Assembly: GCF_963422355.1 (NCBI RefSeq)
Contig: NC_085095.1
Coordinates: 903,957 to 967,956, forward strand
Direction: 5' to 3'
Origin: Corticium candelabrum
Taxonomy: Eukaryota > Porifera > Homoscleromorpha > Homosclerophorida > Plakinidae
DNA length: 64,000 nt
Part shown: in pieces, positions 10,927-23,046 of the stretch
Position numbering within the stretch: position 1 is the stretch's first letter
Layout of the letters: each line of letters begins with the position of its first letter
The notes under the pieces: model-generated
Database searches by the model: none
Told to the model about the DNA's origin: nothing
What the model saw: the letters and a program-made list of their open reading frames with translations, nothing else
Translations under genes and position numbers: made by a program

Positions 10927-13440
10927 TCACAGCAGTCGCTAGATTTTGCTAGAGAGTACTTTAACATGTCATTCCCCGATCCACCTTCCAATATTCTTCA
11001 CACATCCTATACACACAATGCAAAATATCAAGCATCTCATTCTTCAGGTAAATTTTTAAATCTCTTTCTACGCATTGTAGTGTTCTGTCTAAGTGACTAG
11101 ATGATTTTAGTTAGCATTTCATGTCCCATTTAATTATGAGATTGTACATTACATGTAGTAGTTACTTGTAATCACATGTACCACACATCCTTGCTAAGTA
11201 CCTATAGCTAAAGCATGCTTCTTTTAAAGTGTGCCTACACTATCTTGTTTAGACAGTGTAGATATTAACCAATATGCATGAGAATTTGTTCGTGTCCAGA
11301 ATACTACAAATTATATTAGCTCACCACTAGTCATGTTAACTGAATTCACAACTACACATGTCGATTAGTAATACTCTGCCACCTAGCTGCAGTAAAGTAA
11401 TACAAATACTTTGAGTTGAACGAGTTTGTTCCTTAATTTAATGTCCATACTCTTGTCTAAGTGGTGTCCTCCCAAAGGTTATTCAAGAAGACAAGTGGTT
11501 CAACAAGGTCTGTCACATTCCTGACACTTTGAATCTTGAACTCTTGAACTTGAGCAAGATACAGCAATTTCAACAAATTCTGTCAGACAAGCCAGCCTCT
11601 GCTGTGGCATTTGGTGACGTGACAGTAGCTACTAAATGTCTAGACTGGCATGTGACAGATGGTTACCTGATACACTGCTTGAAGGTATGGCATCGCTTCT
11701 CAATTGCTCATCACAAGATTGTCTTTGCCTTGTGCTATCCAAAGTTTGCTAATTCACGTTGAACACATCCATAGCATTAGCTCTGAACAACAGAAAGAAG
11801 ATTAGACTTATATTCCTGATTGTCAACGTACAAATTGATGCCATAACTGGATCTTCTGTTGCATCAAATACATTGATCAGTGGGAATCATTGGACAGTGG
11901 TTGCTTTAGATTTGAATTCAAAGTTTCCTTCTATGGTGGCCCATTGGGATAGCCAGTTCCTACCAAATTGTTGGTAGAACTAATACAAACACTGGACTAT
12001 GTAAGCACTGCCTTAGGTGAAAGAGTGGATATTCATGATTTGATTCCTATGCATAGGCCGACATTTGAAAAGACGGAAAACACGCATGATCAAGGCATTG
12101 CAAAATTTCCCAATACAAACATGTTCTTCTCTTTGTGGGGTTATTGCCTTTGTTTTTTGGTAGTTGCAGCATTTTCTCCAGAGAATCTGTGGGCACACAT
12201 CTGTTCACCACAGCTGTCCTTCTATGTGACAAAGCAAAACTCAAACTTTACCTTCAACCAGGGTTCTCCCCAGGATTTCAGGAAAGCGTAGCATTAGCCC
12301 CTCCCTAAGACCACGCCCATCCACTGACGTCACGACAAAGTCCCAATTGCAATACTAATCTATTATCAATATATATTAGACTTGCTGCTGAAAATCGTCT
12401 ATACTAGCTGTTGTTTACAGGCTGTCAGCTATCAGTAATCCATTAGTTGGACGAATTTAGCATGGACAGCTGTTGAAGTCAAGATATTGCTGTGACTTGT
12501 AACCATGCATTGACAAACCTGTTAACTAGTCTACTAAGTAGCAGTGCACGCTTGCTAGATACACAATGTGACACAATTGAATGCATAAACACAATGACAT
12601 ACTATTTATTCGTAACCATTGCTTCAAACAGTGACTGAGTATATACCCTAAGGTTGCTGCTACATTAGAGAGTAACAAGCAAAACTGTGTTCAATCTTAC
12701 AAGCTGTCCACTGTATAATGAAATTATGCTGACTCTGTTACAATATTGTAATGCATCTGTTCCTCTTGGAAGCCCACTTCAGACATGCAGCGTTAAAGTC
12801 AAAGTCTTCTAAACAGGGACCTTCAATAGAGATAAACAGCAGTTGCACTGTGATTTTGTTGCTCAGACGGGGTTTCTCAGAGGTGTCTTTATCCTATTCA
12901 GTTCAGAAAAGCCCTCTCACAGTCAGCAGTGGAAGCAGGGATTAGCTGGGCAATGGCTGCAAGGTTACAAATGTTTGGAAACACTAAGGAAAGGTTCTCT
13001 TTCTTCACAATTGTAGCCATCACATCTTGTTCTGTATGGCAAAGAAGTTGCACTTTGAAGTGGCACAGCTGTTGGAATCTGACTGGAACTATTCTTGAAA
13101 AGTGGTCAGTCAGCGGTCCTATTCAGTATTGGCTTTCTTCAAGCCGCCTACTTAGTAAGCAGGTTCTAAACATGCAAATTACATCATTAAGATTATGTTT
13201 CCTTCACATGCACTTGCTATCCCGTATCTGGAGCATATCTAGACAATCTCAATCAGTGATCTCTGAGAGTGAAGTAGAAATTCAAGCGTAGCGCAGCGCT
13301 ACACTCAAACGCCCTGGGGAGAACCCTGCTTCAACCAAGCCCTTATACTCACTACCTGACGAATACCTTAGCAGTATGGCTGCTTTCTGATCAAATTAAA
13401 ATTTTAAATATCCTAGATAAGTCCATAGATAAGTCCATAT
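10927..13440 (+). pseudogene. Ulp1-like cysteine protease gene of the MULE, decayed
   Basis: Coding pieces on plus: a possible first exon at 10927-11049 (MSQQSLDFAREYF), then 11479-11762 (WHVTDGYLIHCLKVWHRF), 11759-11977 (GNHWTVVALDLN, AHWDSQF) and 11968-12291. The His of GNHW and the Asp of AHWDS are the pattern of C48/Ulp1 proteases that many MULEs carry. Stops and frame changes separate the pieces, and a hAT-type element (12260-13328) interrupts the gene. Transposon Ulp1 proteases are of unknown use to the element; the family removes SUMO-like tags. Confidence 0.55.
12260..13328. mobile_element. hAT-type non-autonomous element nested in the MULE
   Basis: Starts AGGGTTCTCCCCAGG and ends with its inverse CCTGGGGAGAACCCTG. 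It is flanked by CTTCAACC at 12252-12259 and 13329-13336. An 8-base duplication and AGGGTT-type ends fit the hAT superfamily. The 1.07 kb interior has no frame resembling a transposase, so it is non-autonomous. Short subterminal GCGTAGC repeats occur at both ends. Confidence 0.82.
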
Positions 13441-13454
13441 TAGCTGATGAAAAC

Positions 13455-16400
13455 TTGCAGTCTCAGCAAATCCAAAGCCACCATCTCAAGCAACCTAAAC
13501 GCCAGAAGCTTTGCTTAAGTCTGAGTAAAATTTTCAAGACCAAAGTTTCAGGAGAAAATGTAACTCTTCAGCAATTTCACCATGCAAAGCAACTACTGAT
13601 TGGCCCTCCTGCTATATGCCTGACAAAGCAAACAAAGTTGGTAGAAAAAGTCACTCTCGCTAAGGCCGTTTCAGCTGGCAAGAGGAATCCTTTCTTTCTA
13701 ATGTAACCTGATGCACTTCTAATGAGAGTCATTCACAGGGTACAAAAGCTGACAACGTCAGTGAAACCTCCATGCCTGTAGTAGAACAACAGTCAGTTTA
13801 TGTCAAGAGATGCACTTTAAGCAAAGACACACTTCAACAATTTCAAACTACCAGTGAAGCCAATCTAGAGCACCCACTTGATGCCAAACAAGAATGCAAA
13901 TCTGATTCAGGCCTCCCTACCAGTATTATACCCTTGCTCCCTCAGCGGTACAACTATTTTGTTGACTCATATTGTCAGCATGAATTGGAAAGTTTCCTAG
14001 GAGCTGAAACATGCAACTTTACTCTAGAAGCATGGACAAGTGCCAATTGTGAAACTGCAGCTGTCCAGTTAATTACACATTTTGAAGAGGTTTCAAAAAC
14101 CACCTATTGAATCACTACAGGTTTCAAAGCAAAAGGATGGCGGCTCCTTTTTAAAACTGTTTGTCATTGTCATCATTACAGGAAACAGAAAACTCTGTAA
14201 CAAATGTCCACAGAAAGGAAGTGCAAACTAAAGAAAACCACCATACATTGTTCCACACAAGACAAAAAGTCAATGTGTCCTAGCACTTTAATAGTTAGGG
14301 TATACCCACCTGAGGCATCTAGAACCTCAGACCACCCTGAATATCTTGCCTTAACAATCACATACCACCCAATCCACGGTGGCCATGCTCTCAGCTTTAG
14401 GCCAGTCACAGAAGCTGTGAAAAAGCAAGAATTAGTCTCTTTGAGTCTGGCAGCTCTGCTGCGTCTGCAAAACATGAATACTTGACCCAGATTCAACTGA
14501 AAAGTGATCCACGAGTAGTTGAGAGCACTCTTGCAGACAGAGCCATAACCCCAAACGTACGAGACATTCAACGCCTCTTTAGAAAATGGCGATCAGACAA
14601 CACTGGACCAGAAAATGGAGAGGCTATGTTTGAGCGACTGCTCGAGGAAGTACAACGATACAACAAGGAACATGAAAAAGAGGGTGGGCAAGTATTTCTT
14701 CAACCTTATGAAGCAGCAGCTGCAATGAACATGAATGAACCTAAACTTGGGCAAGTATTTCTTCAACCTTATGAAGCAGCAGCTGCAATGAACATGAATG
14801 AACCTAAACCAAAAACCAGAAAGACTGATGCCATGCCCTTCCTTTTAGCTCTAGTCACTCCTCTCATGGCCAGAGTCCATGAAATGGTCACACAAAGTGC
14901 AAAGCTAGTCTTTTGTAACTCAACAGCCAGTCTTGATAACTTGAACACAGCTGTGTTCATACTTAGCTGCGGCACATCAATAGGAGCTCTACCACTTGCT
15001 GCAGTTATGACATTCAGTGAAGATGCTGTTACCTTGTCAGCAGGGTTTACAGTACTGTGCCACATACTGCCCAAGTGTGCATTTTCTTGAAGAGGCCCAA
15101 ATCTTGGACCACTAACATTATTGACAGATGACTGTGCAAGCAAACGGATTGCTCTAAAGAGTACATGGCCTCAAGCGGAATTACACCTATGTGTCTTTGA
15201 TTTTTTACAAAGTATATGAAGATGGCTTTGGAGCTCAAATTTTGGTATCTGTGGTACAGACAGAATTACCTGTATGGCACTAACAAAACAACTTGTTTAT
15301 GCCCCAAGTGAGCAAGCATTGACTGAAATCAAACGTAAAGTAGACAAAAGCCCTTTTCAGACATTCAAAGAGACTAGGTGATTACTGGCAACAGAGGAAA
15401 GAATAGGCTGTGTGTTTCCGAAAGAACTTTCCCACACGAGGCAACTATACTAACCATAATTCAGAGGCTAGCATACGCATCATAAAAGACATCCTTTTCC
15501 AAAGGAATAAAGCTTGGAATGTGGTACAAATGTTCAATCTTCTCACACAGACTCGCAAACTCTATTACCAGCGACGTTTAATATCTGTTGCCACAAACAG
15601 ATTAGATCATTTTGTCTCTACAAGATTTACTGTGACAGGAGTAAAAGCGTACACCATTCCATCTGACGACATTGTCGCATCAGATGACCCAGACGTTTAC
15701 ACTGTTGTGAGTCAGTCAGATAAGAATACAATGTGGTAGTAGACTTACAACTGGGTGAGTGCACCTGTCCCATCGGAATGCAAAGTCAACCTTGCAAACA
15801 CCAATTTGCAGCAGCAATGAAGTATCGCAAAAGCAGTGCCAATACTATCCCAACGTATTCGCCTCAAGGCCGTCAGCTTTTTGCAGCAGTGGCATTAGGA
15901 CAACACTGTCAACCCATTTCCTTTTACAGTAGTGTCCACCAAAAAGCAGAAGAACATCTAAAGTCTCTTTCCATCAGTATGAATTGGTCTGACAAAGATA
16001 TCAAACGTTCCTTTGAAAAAATTGCTCCTTGTTCCTGTGAAACAACTGAAGTAGCAACTGCAGCTGACGACAACAGTGATTTTAGCAATACATTTAAAAG
16101 AGATCAAGCACAACCAATTAACAGAGGAGCTATGAAAAGTCAAGGGACGTCATTGAAAGAGTACTACAGGTCACTAAAGATATCAAGGATGGACTGCATG
16201 AAAGTCATGTCACAGACAGCTTCATAGCTGCAGTAGAAAGGTTTTGTTCTAATTATTGGAACTACAAGGCAAAGGAATCCACTCGCCTGGTACACAGCAG
16301 CGACTGCGTTCTGCTCTACATATGTTTGGTAAAGAGGTGGGAGTCAGAAACAAAAGAAAAAGATTCGAGTGCAACCTACTGCTGTAGCTAGACGACACTT

Positions 16401-16575
16401 CAAGTCCTTTTCTACCCGTCCAGCATCAGCAGGACGTCCAAGTTTGTTCATGAAAGCCGAAACTACAACCAACACGTTCAACAGAAACATTATCCCCAAA
16501 CGAATCCACCAGAGAACAGGGAGAAACTACAATCTGACAATTAGTTTGAAAACAAATACCCCTAATGCCATCTAA
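13455..16575 (+). pseudogene. MULE transposase with SWIM zinc finger, decayed
   Basis: Successive plus-strand frames at 13455-13706, 13772-14110, 14204-14485, 14482-15090, 15410-15739, 15733-16227 and 16369-16575 read as one ancestral protein. The DDE-type core is recognisable (PLMARVHEMV, LVFCNSTASLDN, then LLTDDC after a stop at 15090), where relatives have FCDAT; here the first catalytic Asp looks replaced by Asn. A SWIM finger follows (CTCPIGMQSQPCKHQ, about 15760-15807), then YSPQGRQLFAAVALG. Several stops and frame changes make it inactive. A 63-base tandem repeat lies inside it at about 14686-14811. Confidence 0.75.
14686..14811 (+). repeat. 63-base tandem duplication in the transposase gene
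   Basis: Two in-frame copies of a 21-residue unit beginning GQVFLQPYEAAAAMN; the copies differ by very little. Confidence 0.92.
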
Positions 16576-16609
16576 ACTGTACAAGGATACAAGATTTTTG
16601 AGTAGAGGA

Positions 16610-16965
16610 AACTGTTCATGTTAATATTCCTTGATATAAAGAGAGAAACAGATTGTAATTACAGTGTTCAGAATGAGTGTTCACAACAAGTCATTCCAGT
16701 TTTATGTCCAGCAAACTGTGCACCCACTAGAGAAATAGGCATCTTCATTGTGTGTGTTTTAATTTTATTTTAAAATGGATCATGGATTGATTCTATGTAT
16801 TTTAGGCTAACGAAAAACTGTTCTGTGGCAACAGACTGTCCGGATCAACAACTTCCTCTAATCCTGCCTGTATGCCATACATTTCTTATGCAAACAAATT
16901 AATTGCAGTAACAGAAGAGTACATGATTAATAAACAGGTTCTTCTGCAATAGTTACTAGTATATA
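16610..16965. repeat. MULE right TIR, inner part
   Basis: Inverse of 9500-9855. Confidence 0.85.
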
Positions 16966-17358
16966 CAGTAGTGGACAAAAGTATTTGCCGGGTAGTTTTG
17001 TTGTTGATTTTTCATCATATTCTGGACTACAGAATGGAAATAAGTGCTGATATGAGCATAAATTGATAAGTTAGTTTGTTTTCAAAGGTTGTAATATTGT
17101 TTGCATTGAATATGCTTTGATAAGTTGTAATGTAAACTTAATTAATCTGTTTTAACTAGGTTGTAACAATAATCTTAATTAAATTGCAACAAACAACTGA
17201 TTTAGACTCAATTCTGTACCAATTAGTCTTGATTTTCCCATTGCATGACCAACATTGACCAAGAAGTCGCTTTATTAATATTTTGTGCTTCCACTCAAAC
17301 ACAAACATCCTGAAAACCCTTGAAATTTCTTGCCTGGCAAATAATTTGTCCACTACTG
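16966..17358. mobile_element. Tc1/mariner-type MITE nested in the MULE right TIR
   Basis: 393 bases with inverted ends CAGTAGTGGACAAA and TTTGTCCACTACTG, flanked by TA on both sides. TA target sites and the GTGGACAAA-type end are typical of Tc1/mariner relatives. It contains no transposase frame. Confidence 0.85.
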
Positions 17359-18140
17359 TATATATACACATATAAATTATAAATTACTATTTATTAAATC
17401 ACATTTAAGGTTCAAAATACTACCATAAATACATAAATTGTGCTTTAATGTTACTAAATACTGTATTCTAATAAATTAATAATTACTTAATTAACTAATA
17501 TCAATTAACTAGCAAAATGTACAAACCTCTGCCGTCTTGTATGATAGCTGCATCACGCAAAGCTTTTCTGGAGTCAATTGTTTCTCGAGAAAGTCGATTT
17601 CTGCAAAGAAAACGGTTTGTAGCAACCAACATTCCCATACTGGGGCTCTCCTTTCACTAGACCCTGCTGTTTACTGAGTGTGGTAACTGCTCGCAGAGAA
17701 AGCGCAATTCCCACGATCTGTCAGCGTAACAACACATTTCGAACTACTAAATCATGCATGATCCAGCATGCGTGCACGTGAGAATGGTCTACCGTGCACG
17801 TGCAAGTTAAACTTATCCGGGCTATATATCCGGGATGTGTGTGTGAAGTGGACCCAAAAAAAAAATTTGCGTGCAAAGAAAACGGTTTGTAGCAACCAAC
17901 ATTCCCATACTGGGGCTCTCCTTTCACTAGACCCTGCTGTTTACTGAGTGTGGTAACTGCTCGCAGAGAAAGCGCAATTCCCACGATCTGTCAGCGTAAC
18001 AACACATTTCGAACTACTAAATCATGCATGATCCAGCATGCGTGCACGTGAGAATGGTCTACCGTGCACGTGCAAGTTAAACTTATCCGGGCTATATATC
18101 CGGGATGTGTGTGTGAAGTGGACCCAAAAAAAAAATTTGC
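17359..18140. repeat. MULE right TIR, outer part
   Basis: Inverse of 7548-8045 but with an internal 270-base tandem duplication. Confidence 0.88.
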
Positions 18141-18141
18141 G
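17602..18141. repeat. 270-base direct tandem duplication in the right TIR
   Basis: 17602-17871 and 17872-18141 are nearly identical, each running from TGCAAAGAAAACGG to the A-tract and TTTGCG terminus. The element therefore carries an extra copy of its own end on this side. Confidence 0.93.
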
Positions 18142-18148
18142 ACACTAC
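18141..18148. repeat. Target site duplication (right), GACACTAC
   Basis: Partner of 7540-7547. Confidence 0.9.
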
Positions 18149-18512
18149 ACCGAAACGGGCCGAAATCCGAGAAAGCACTGCATCATATTTCTAGTCGTTT
18201 ATGTAAGTATTATGTGCAACATCTAAAACTTTATTGTGTGTAGTATTGCATACTCGCGAAAATGTCATAACCGGGGCCCGCATGCGCTAGGGTTACAGTA
18301 ACACCTAGCCAGCTCGACGACTACCCGGATGTGTGTGAGTCGGTATGTATGTGGGCTGTATTATCTACTCCGCGTAGGTCCACTGTTACGGTATGGCTAT
18401 GTGCTTATATATAGTTACAGTAAACGGTGAGAAAACAAACGAGCAAGAGAACAACTGGATAGCAGCCGATTGATGGAGGGTATAGCACTTTAGTGCTTCT
18501 TCATTAACTATA
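18149..18512. other. Flank of the MULE, upstream side of the DUF21/CBS gene
   Basis: The minus-strand frame of the first DUF21/CBS exon continues across the removed insertion as DAVLSRISARFG up to a possible acceptor near 18192. No ATG was found there. Nothing else is recognised. Confidence 0.35.
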
Positions 18513-19034
18513 TACCGTATTCGCCCATGCCCGTATATACGCCCATGTGCGACAGGTCAGAACTTTCAGCCCGAAAAAACGCCCGTGCCCAACTATACGC
18601 CCATGCCCAAGAATAAGCCCGAAATACGCATGCGCAGACAACAACAAAATAGGTCCGCAGAACATTCGTCTCCGTCTGTGTGCGTTTGATGAGCTGGTGT
18701 CAATGTTGAGTGAGAGTGCTTGCTGCTAGACTCATGTCTTCGTTGCAATTACCGCCCTTGATGCTCTTGACGGGCTTCAGTCCGACCACGTGTGTATAGT
18801 GTTTAGTTTCTGCGTGTATGTTGATGCTGAATGGACACCAGTACCTTAGATCTTGCAAATGGATAATTGCAAGCATTTGTGGTATTTCTGTCTTCAAGTA
18901 TTTAGATGATGACTGGCCAGACGACAGCATTTAGTGACCATTTATACACCTAGGACCAAAATAACGCCCATGCCCTAGTATACGCCCAGAAAAGTGTTTC
19001 TTTTCTATACGCCCAGGGCGTTATTCTCATACGT
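18513..19034. repeat. Dispersed repeat with GCCCATGCCC-rich ends
   Basis: Both ends carry degenerate TATACGCCCATGCCC units, in partly inverted order (CCGTATTCGCCC at the left, GGGCGTTATTCTCATACG at the right). It looks like a MITE or satellite-ended repeat; no target duplication is clear. Confidence 0.4.
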
Positions 19035-19198
19035 ATACGTACTCATACATGTACGCACATACACCAGTGCAGACTGCAGTGGTCTCTAGAAGCTAGAGTC
19101 CGTGCTAGAGGCATTCATGTCTAACTATCCCGCATGCTCGCCGATGCACTAGCTGCATTGCAACCTACGATTTCTGCAGATACACTGCATCTTCATGT

Positions 19199-22100
19199 TT
19201 ACGCTTTGTCTCTCAACGTTTCGAAGGCAAACCCGACATTCAGTGTAGCTTGATCATCAAACCTCTTGCCGACAATCATCATACCAACCGGCAGACCCTC
19301 AGAAAAACCAGCATTGATAGTCAACGCCGGGTGTCCACTAACGTCAAATTGTGCCGTGTTAGGTATCATCTCGAAATTAGCTGTCAAGTATTCTAGACAG
19401 AGAGAACAGAATTAGTGTCATAGTTCGTCTACGCATGCGGTATACAATACCTTCAATAGAACAGTTCTTATCGGGTAGAATCGGGGCCTTCTTGGGTACA
19501 GTTGGCATCACCAGAACATCGTAGGTGTCGAGAGCGGTATCGTAAGCCTTTCTTAAATTGCGTGCAATGTTTTGCGCTTTTGCATAAAATCTACCTGTCA
19601 TATAATATATTAGTCAATTAGCAGGTAATACTATTATTGTCCACTGACTCTTACCATGGTACATGATCTTCATTGCTTCTCCGGTTATGAGAAAGATCTT
19701 GTTACTGTGTGACAACTCAGCAGCTGATTCCTTCATTCCTCGAGCGAATGACTCGAGCATGCTGGTGCAATAGTGGCCCTCCCATCCGACACCAAAGCCT
19801 GTAATAGAACCGATTACGAGTAAGTCTATACAAGTTAAATACGTTTGCTTAACCGTAGCTCTTGTACATGGTTTCGTGTGCTCCTTCAGTTGATATGACA
19901 TCAAATATTGCCATACCTAGACAGACAAACTTGCAATGTCGGCAGAGAGCTCTGAAATTAGACAAGAGAAACACAGTGCAACGTGGCAGGTGATGCATCC
20001 GCATCATTTGACGGAGTATCAACTTTTAGTCAAATGTAACGCAAATTAACTTTTGTATATAGGCGTAGAACAATTTGCTGCATACCTTACATTCCTCTAT
20101 AGTGTGATATACAAACGTACGACTGTATAAGATGAAATGTTAACGAACTTTTGATGTCTTTCTTGACAAAGCATATTATCGCATTTTACTTTTAGCGCTT
20201 CCATATCCTGGATATTTGCCATTTATTATCTCATATAGCCGTTGGCTTGGGCACCCTCTTATTCAAAACTCGACAAATGTGGCGAGAATCACATGTAGGC
20301 CCGTTTCCAGGAGCGAATTTACCAATTTTTGCTCTCTCTGTCTTCCAATGGTACTATGAAGAGTCGTTCTATTTGACCTATTTCTCATTTGTAACTACGG
20401 TTCTAGCTGACAGGTGAGGTACAACTGAAGGTCTGAGGTTTGTCTGGGCTCGGTCTTGTATTTACATACCGGTGTACAGCGCCATGCATGATACCTAGCG
20501 CACGTTGTTGAGACAACACGTTGTCTTCGTACGGCAAAACTGGTGACGAATTATATATAAATTGACAGCGACTAATAAAATGGCCAATAAAATATATTAT
20601 CCGCCTATATTACACATGGTGATCGCATCAATAGATCAATACAGAATAAAATCACAGAAGTTTGTAGAGGGCAGAACGCCATGCAGGAGGATACCTTCTT
20701 TGCCAATGCCGCAGGATTTGTACTTTCTATAAAGTCTAGTTCCCATGATGCGGGCTTGTATATATAGGCTTTCAACGACAGCAGCTACCTACTTAGGAGT
20801 CAACTGACCGTCCAAATGCATAGGTATAGATATCTCCTCCACGGATGCTCCCGCTTTCTCAAGCATACGAGCAGCAGACATGACAAGACTGTCAACATCT
20901 GCTTCTGATGAAGGATGACCGAATCCCTCCTTAAGGATACCGACTCTTGTGCCTTTGAGATCAGATGTCAACTGTGATTAATAAGAAGGTTAATAAATTC
21001 TCTGAAAATCAACCAGGATATTTTATTACTGACGTTGCTTGCGTAAGAAGGAACTTGATAACTTGTTGGTTGCCTTGGATCCAATCCATCACAACCAGCA
21101 ATTACCTATAGCAAGTCACACTTTGATTTATGTCTTGCTTTCACGTTCCCAGCATTATCAATCATTCTGTTATAAATAATAAATAATTAACTAATTAGGT
21201 TGACACAACTGAAAGTGAGAAGCCATCAACAAATGTAAATGTGCATACTCGTAGCTTGATTATCTACCTATTATGCATCCATCTATCTCTAGCTCCGTCC
21301 TTCCCTGCCTCTGTCCCTCCCTTCTCCCTCCTACCGACCCTCGTTAATTCTCTCGTTCCTCCCTTCTCCCTCGCACCATCCCTTTCTTCGTTCCTCTGTC
21401 CGTCCGTCCGTCCTTCCCTTTCTCCGTTCTCTCCCTCCCTCCGTTCCTCCGTCCTTCCGTCTCCTCCCCCTCTCTCTCCCTTCCTCCTTCTGTCTCTACT
21501 TCCGTCCCTCCGTCCTTTCCTCTTTTCCTCCATCCCTCTGTCCCCTCCCTTTTTCCCTTTTCCTTCCGTCTCTACTTCCGCCTCTCGTTCCAATTCCTCC
21601 CTCTGATCCGATTCTTCCCTCCTTCCTCCGTTCATCCGTCCATCAATCAATTTATCTATCTATATCTATCTACGTATGTGAAGCTATTCAATATAAAATA
21701 TATATAAACATTAAAATACGTTACCCTTGTACCTCTAGCAGCTGAGCACAATCAGCCACAGTACGTGCCATTGGTCCCACGTGATCCAAAGTCATCTCTA
21801 TTGAAAATATGCCCGTGTAGGGAACCAGCCCGTGTGTTGGTTTTAATCCAACTATGCCACACAGCGCCGACGGCATACGAATGCTGCCTCCTTGATCTCC
21901 ACCCAACGCCATATCTACAACATTACCCGCAACCTGTATATGACAAATACAAAAATTTCAAAAAACCCAAAAATGTTTCATGCCAATTTGTAATGAAATG
22001 GTTATACCAAAGCTGCACTACCACTCGATGAGCCTCCTGCGCTGCGTGTGGTATCATGTGGATTCTGTACCGGCCCTGTGGCGGACGTAAAGCTCGATGA

Positions 22101-22984
22101 TGATAGACAGAGATCTTCGCACACCGACTTGCCAGCGACGTGACCTCCGGCGCGCAGTATGCGTGTTACAACGGTGGCGTCAAATTCTGGAGTGTAGTAT
22201 TGTAGAGTGCGGGAGCCGTTCATCATGGGAACGCCAGCTACAGCAACGTTGTCTTTGATGGCAAGCGTTTTTCCATGGAGTCGACCAGTAGGAGCTCCTG
22301 CAATATCAACTTTGTAATACCTGCAACAAAAGTGTGTCAACCTCAATTTAGAATTGAACCTAAAGAGCGCATGGCTTATTACACCCTCTTGGCAAGCACT
22401 GCCGTTTCAATATGTATCTGACTAGAATGCGATGCTTACTCACAATGTATAGACTGACTAGAATCAGGGCATAGCCAGGGTTTTAGGAAAGGGTTTCCTA
22501 TCTGTCCGAAGCATAATTCCTAGAGTCTTCTATATATGTCCACACACAAAAATGGACAAATGTCAAGCCCTCCATGTCATTCGTGAATGACGTCAACCCT
22601 AAGGTGAGTTGCGGAGATAGCTCCCCCTGCCTCTAGAGACAGGGCCTCCATGCGCTACGTGAAGGCTTAGGGCCAGCGCTACAATCCACCTGGAGCTTGG
22701 CCAGAGTCATCCAGGGGCACTGACTATGGCGCAGCGTTGGGACTGGACACCAAGGCAAACAAGCACCCGTCTGCTGCATGAGGTTACTGCCAAGCCAGCG
22801 GTCATGTCCACCCCAGTCAATGACCAGGTACTCATTTATACTCCTGAGTCGAGAGAAGCAATTGTGTGTAAGTTTCTTGATTAAGGAAATTATGCCATAG
22901 CTCGCCATCACTGTGACTTGAACCTGCAAGATCCCGGATGTTTTCATTCTCCAAATGCACTCTCTAATCAACTGAGCTATTGCA

Positions 22985-23046
<62 letters not shown>

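Larger units (their letters stand above)
7548..18140 (+). mobile_element. Mutator-like (MULE) DNA transposon, 10.6 kb, with long TIRs and nested insertions
   Basis: Ends read GCAATTTTTTTTTTTGGG on the left and its inverse ending in AAATTTGC on the right, flanked by the 8-base direct repeat GACACTAC (7540-7547 and 18141-18148). The inverted repeats are long: 7548-8045 plus 9500-9855 on the left match 16610-16965 plus 17359-18140 on the right, giving about 850 bases before later insertions split them. The cargo is a decayed Ulp1-like protease gene and a decayed SWIM-finger transposase gene, both on plus. An 8-base duplication, long TIRs, and a SWIM transposase together fit Mutator-like elements; KDZ/Zisupton-type elements are the main alternative. 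It sits right at the first exon of the DUF21/CBS gene. The TIR arms are still very similar, so the insertion looks fairly young even though the genes are broken. Confidence 0.85.

Noticed and set aside
11759-16575. Host SWIM-domain or SENP-type gene
   Set aside because: The frames lie between matching TIRs with a target duplication and are decayed, so they belong to the transposon.
21241-21650. 128- and 121-codon frames rich in Arg/Glu/Gly or Ser/Pro/Leu
   Set aside because: Both strands of a pyrimidine-rich simple repeat stay open because of base composition.
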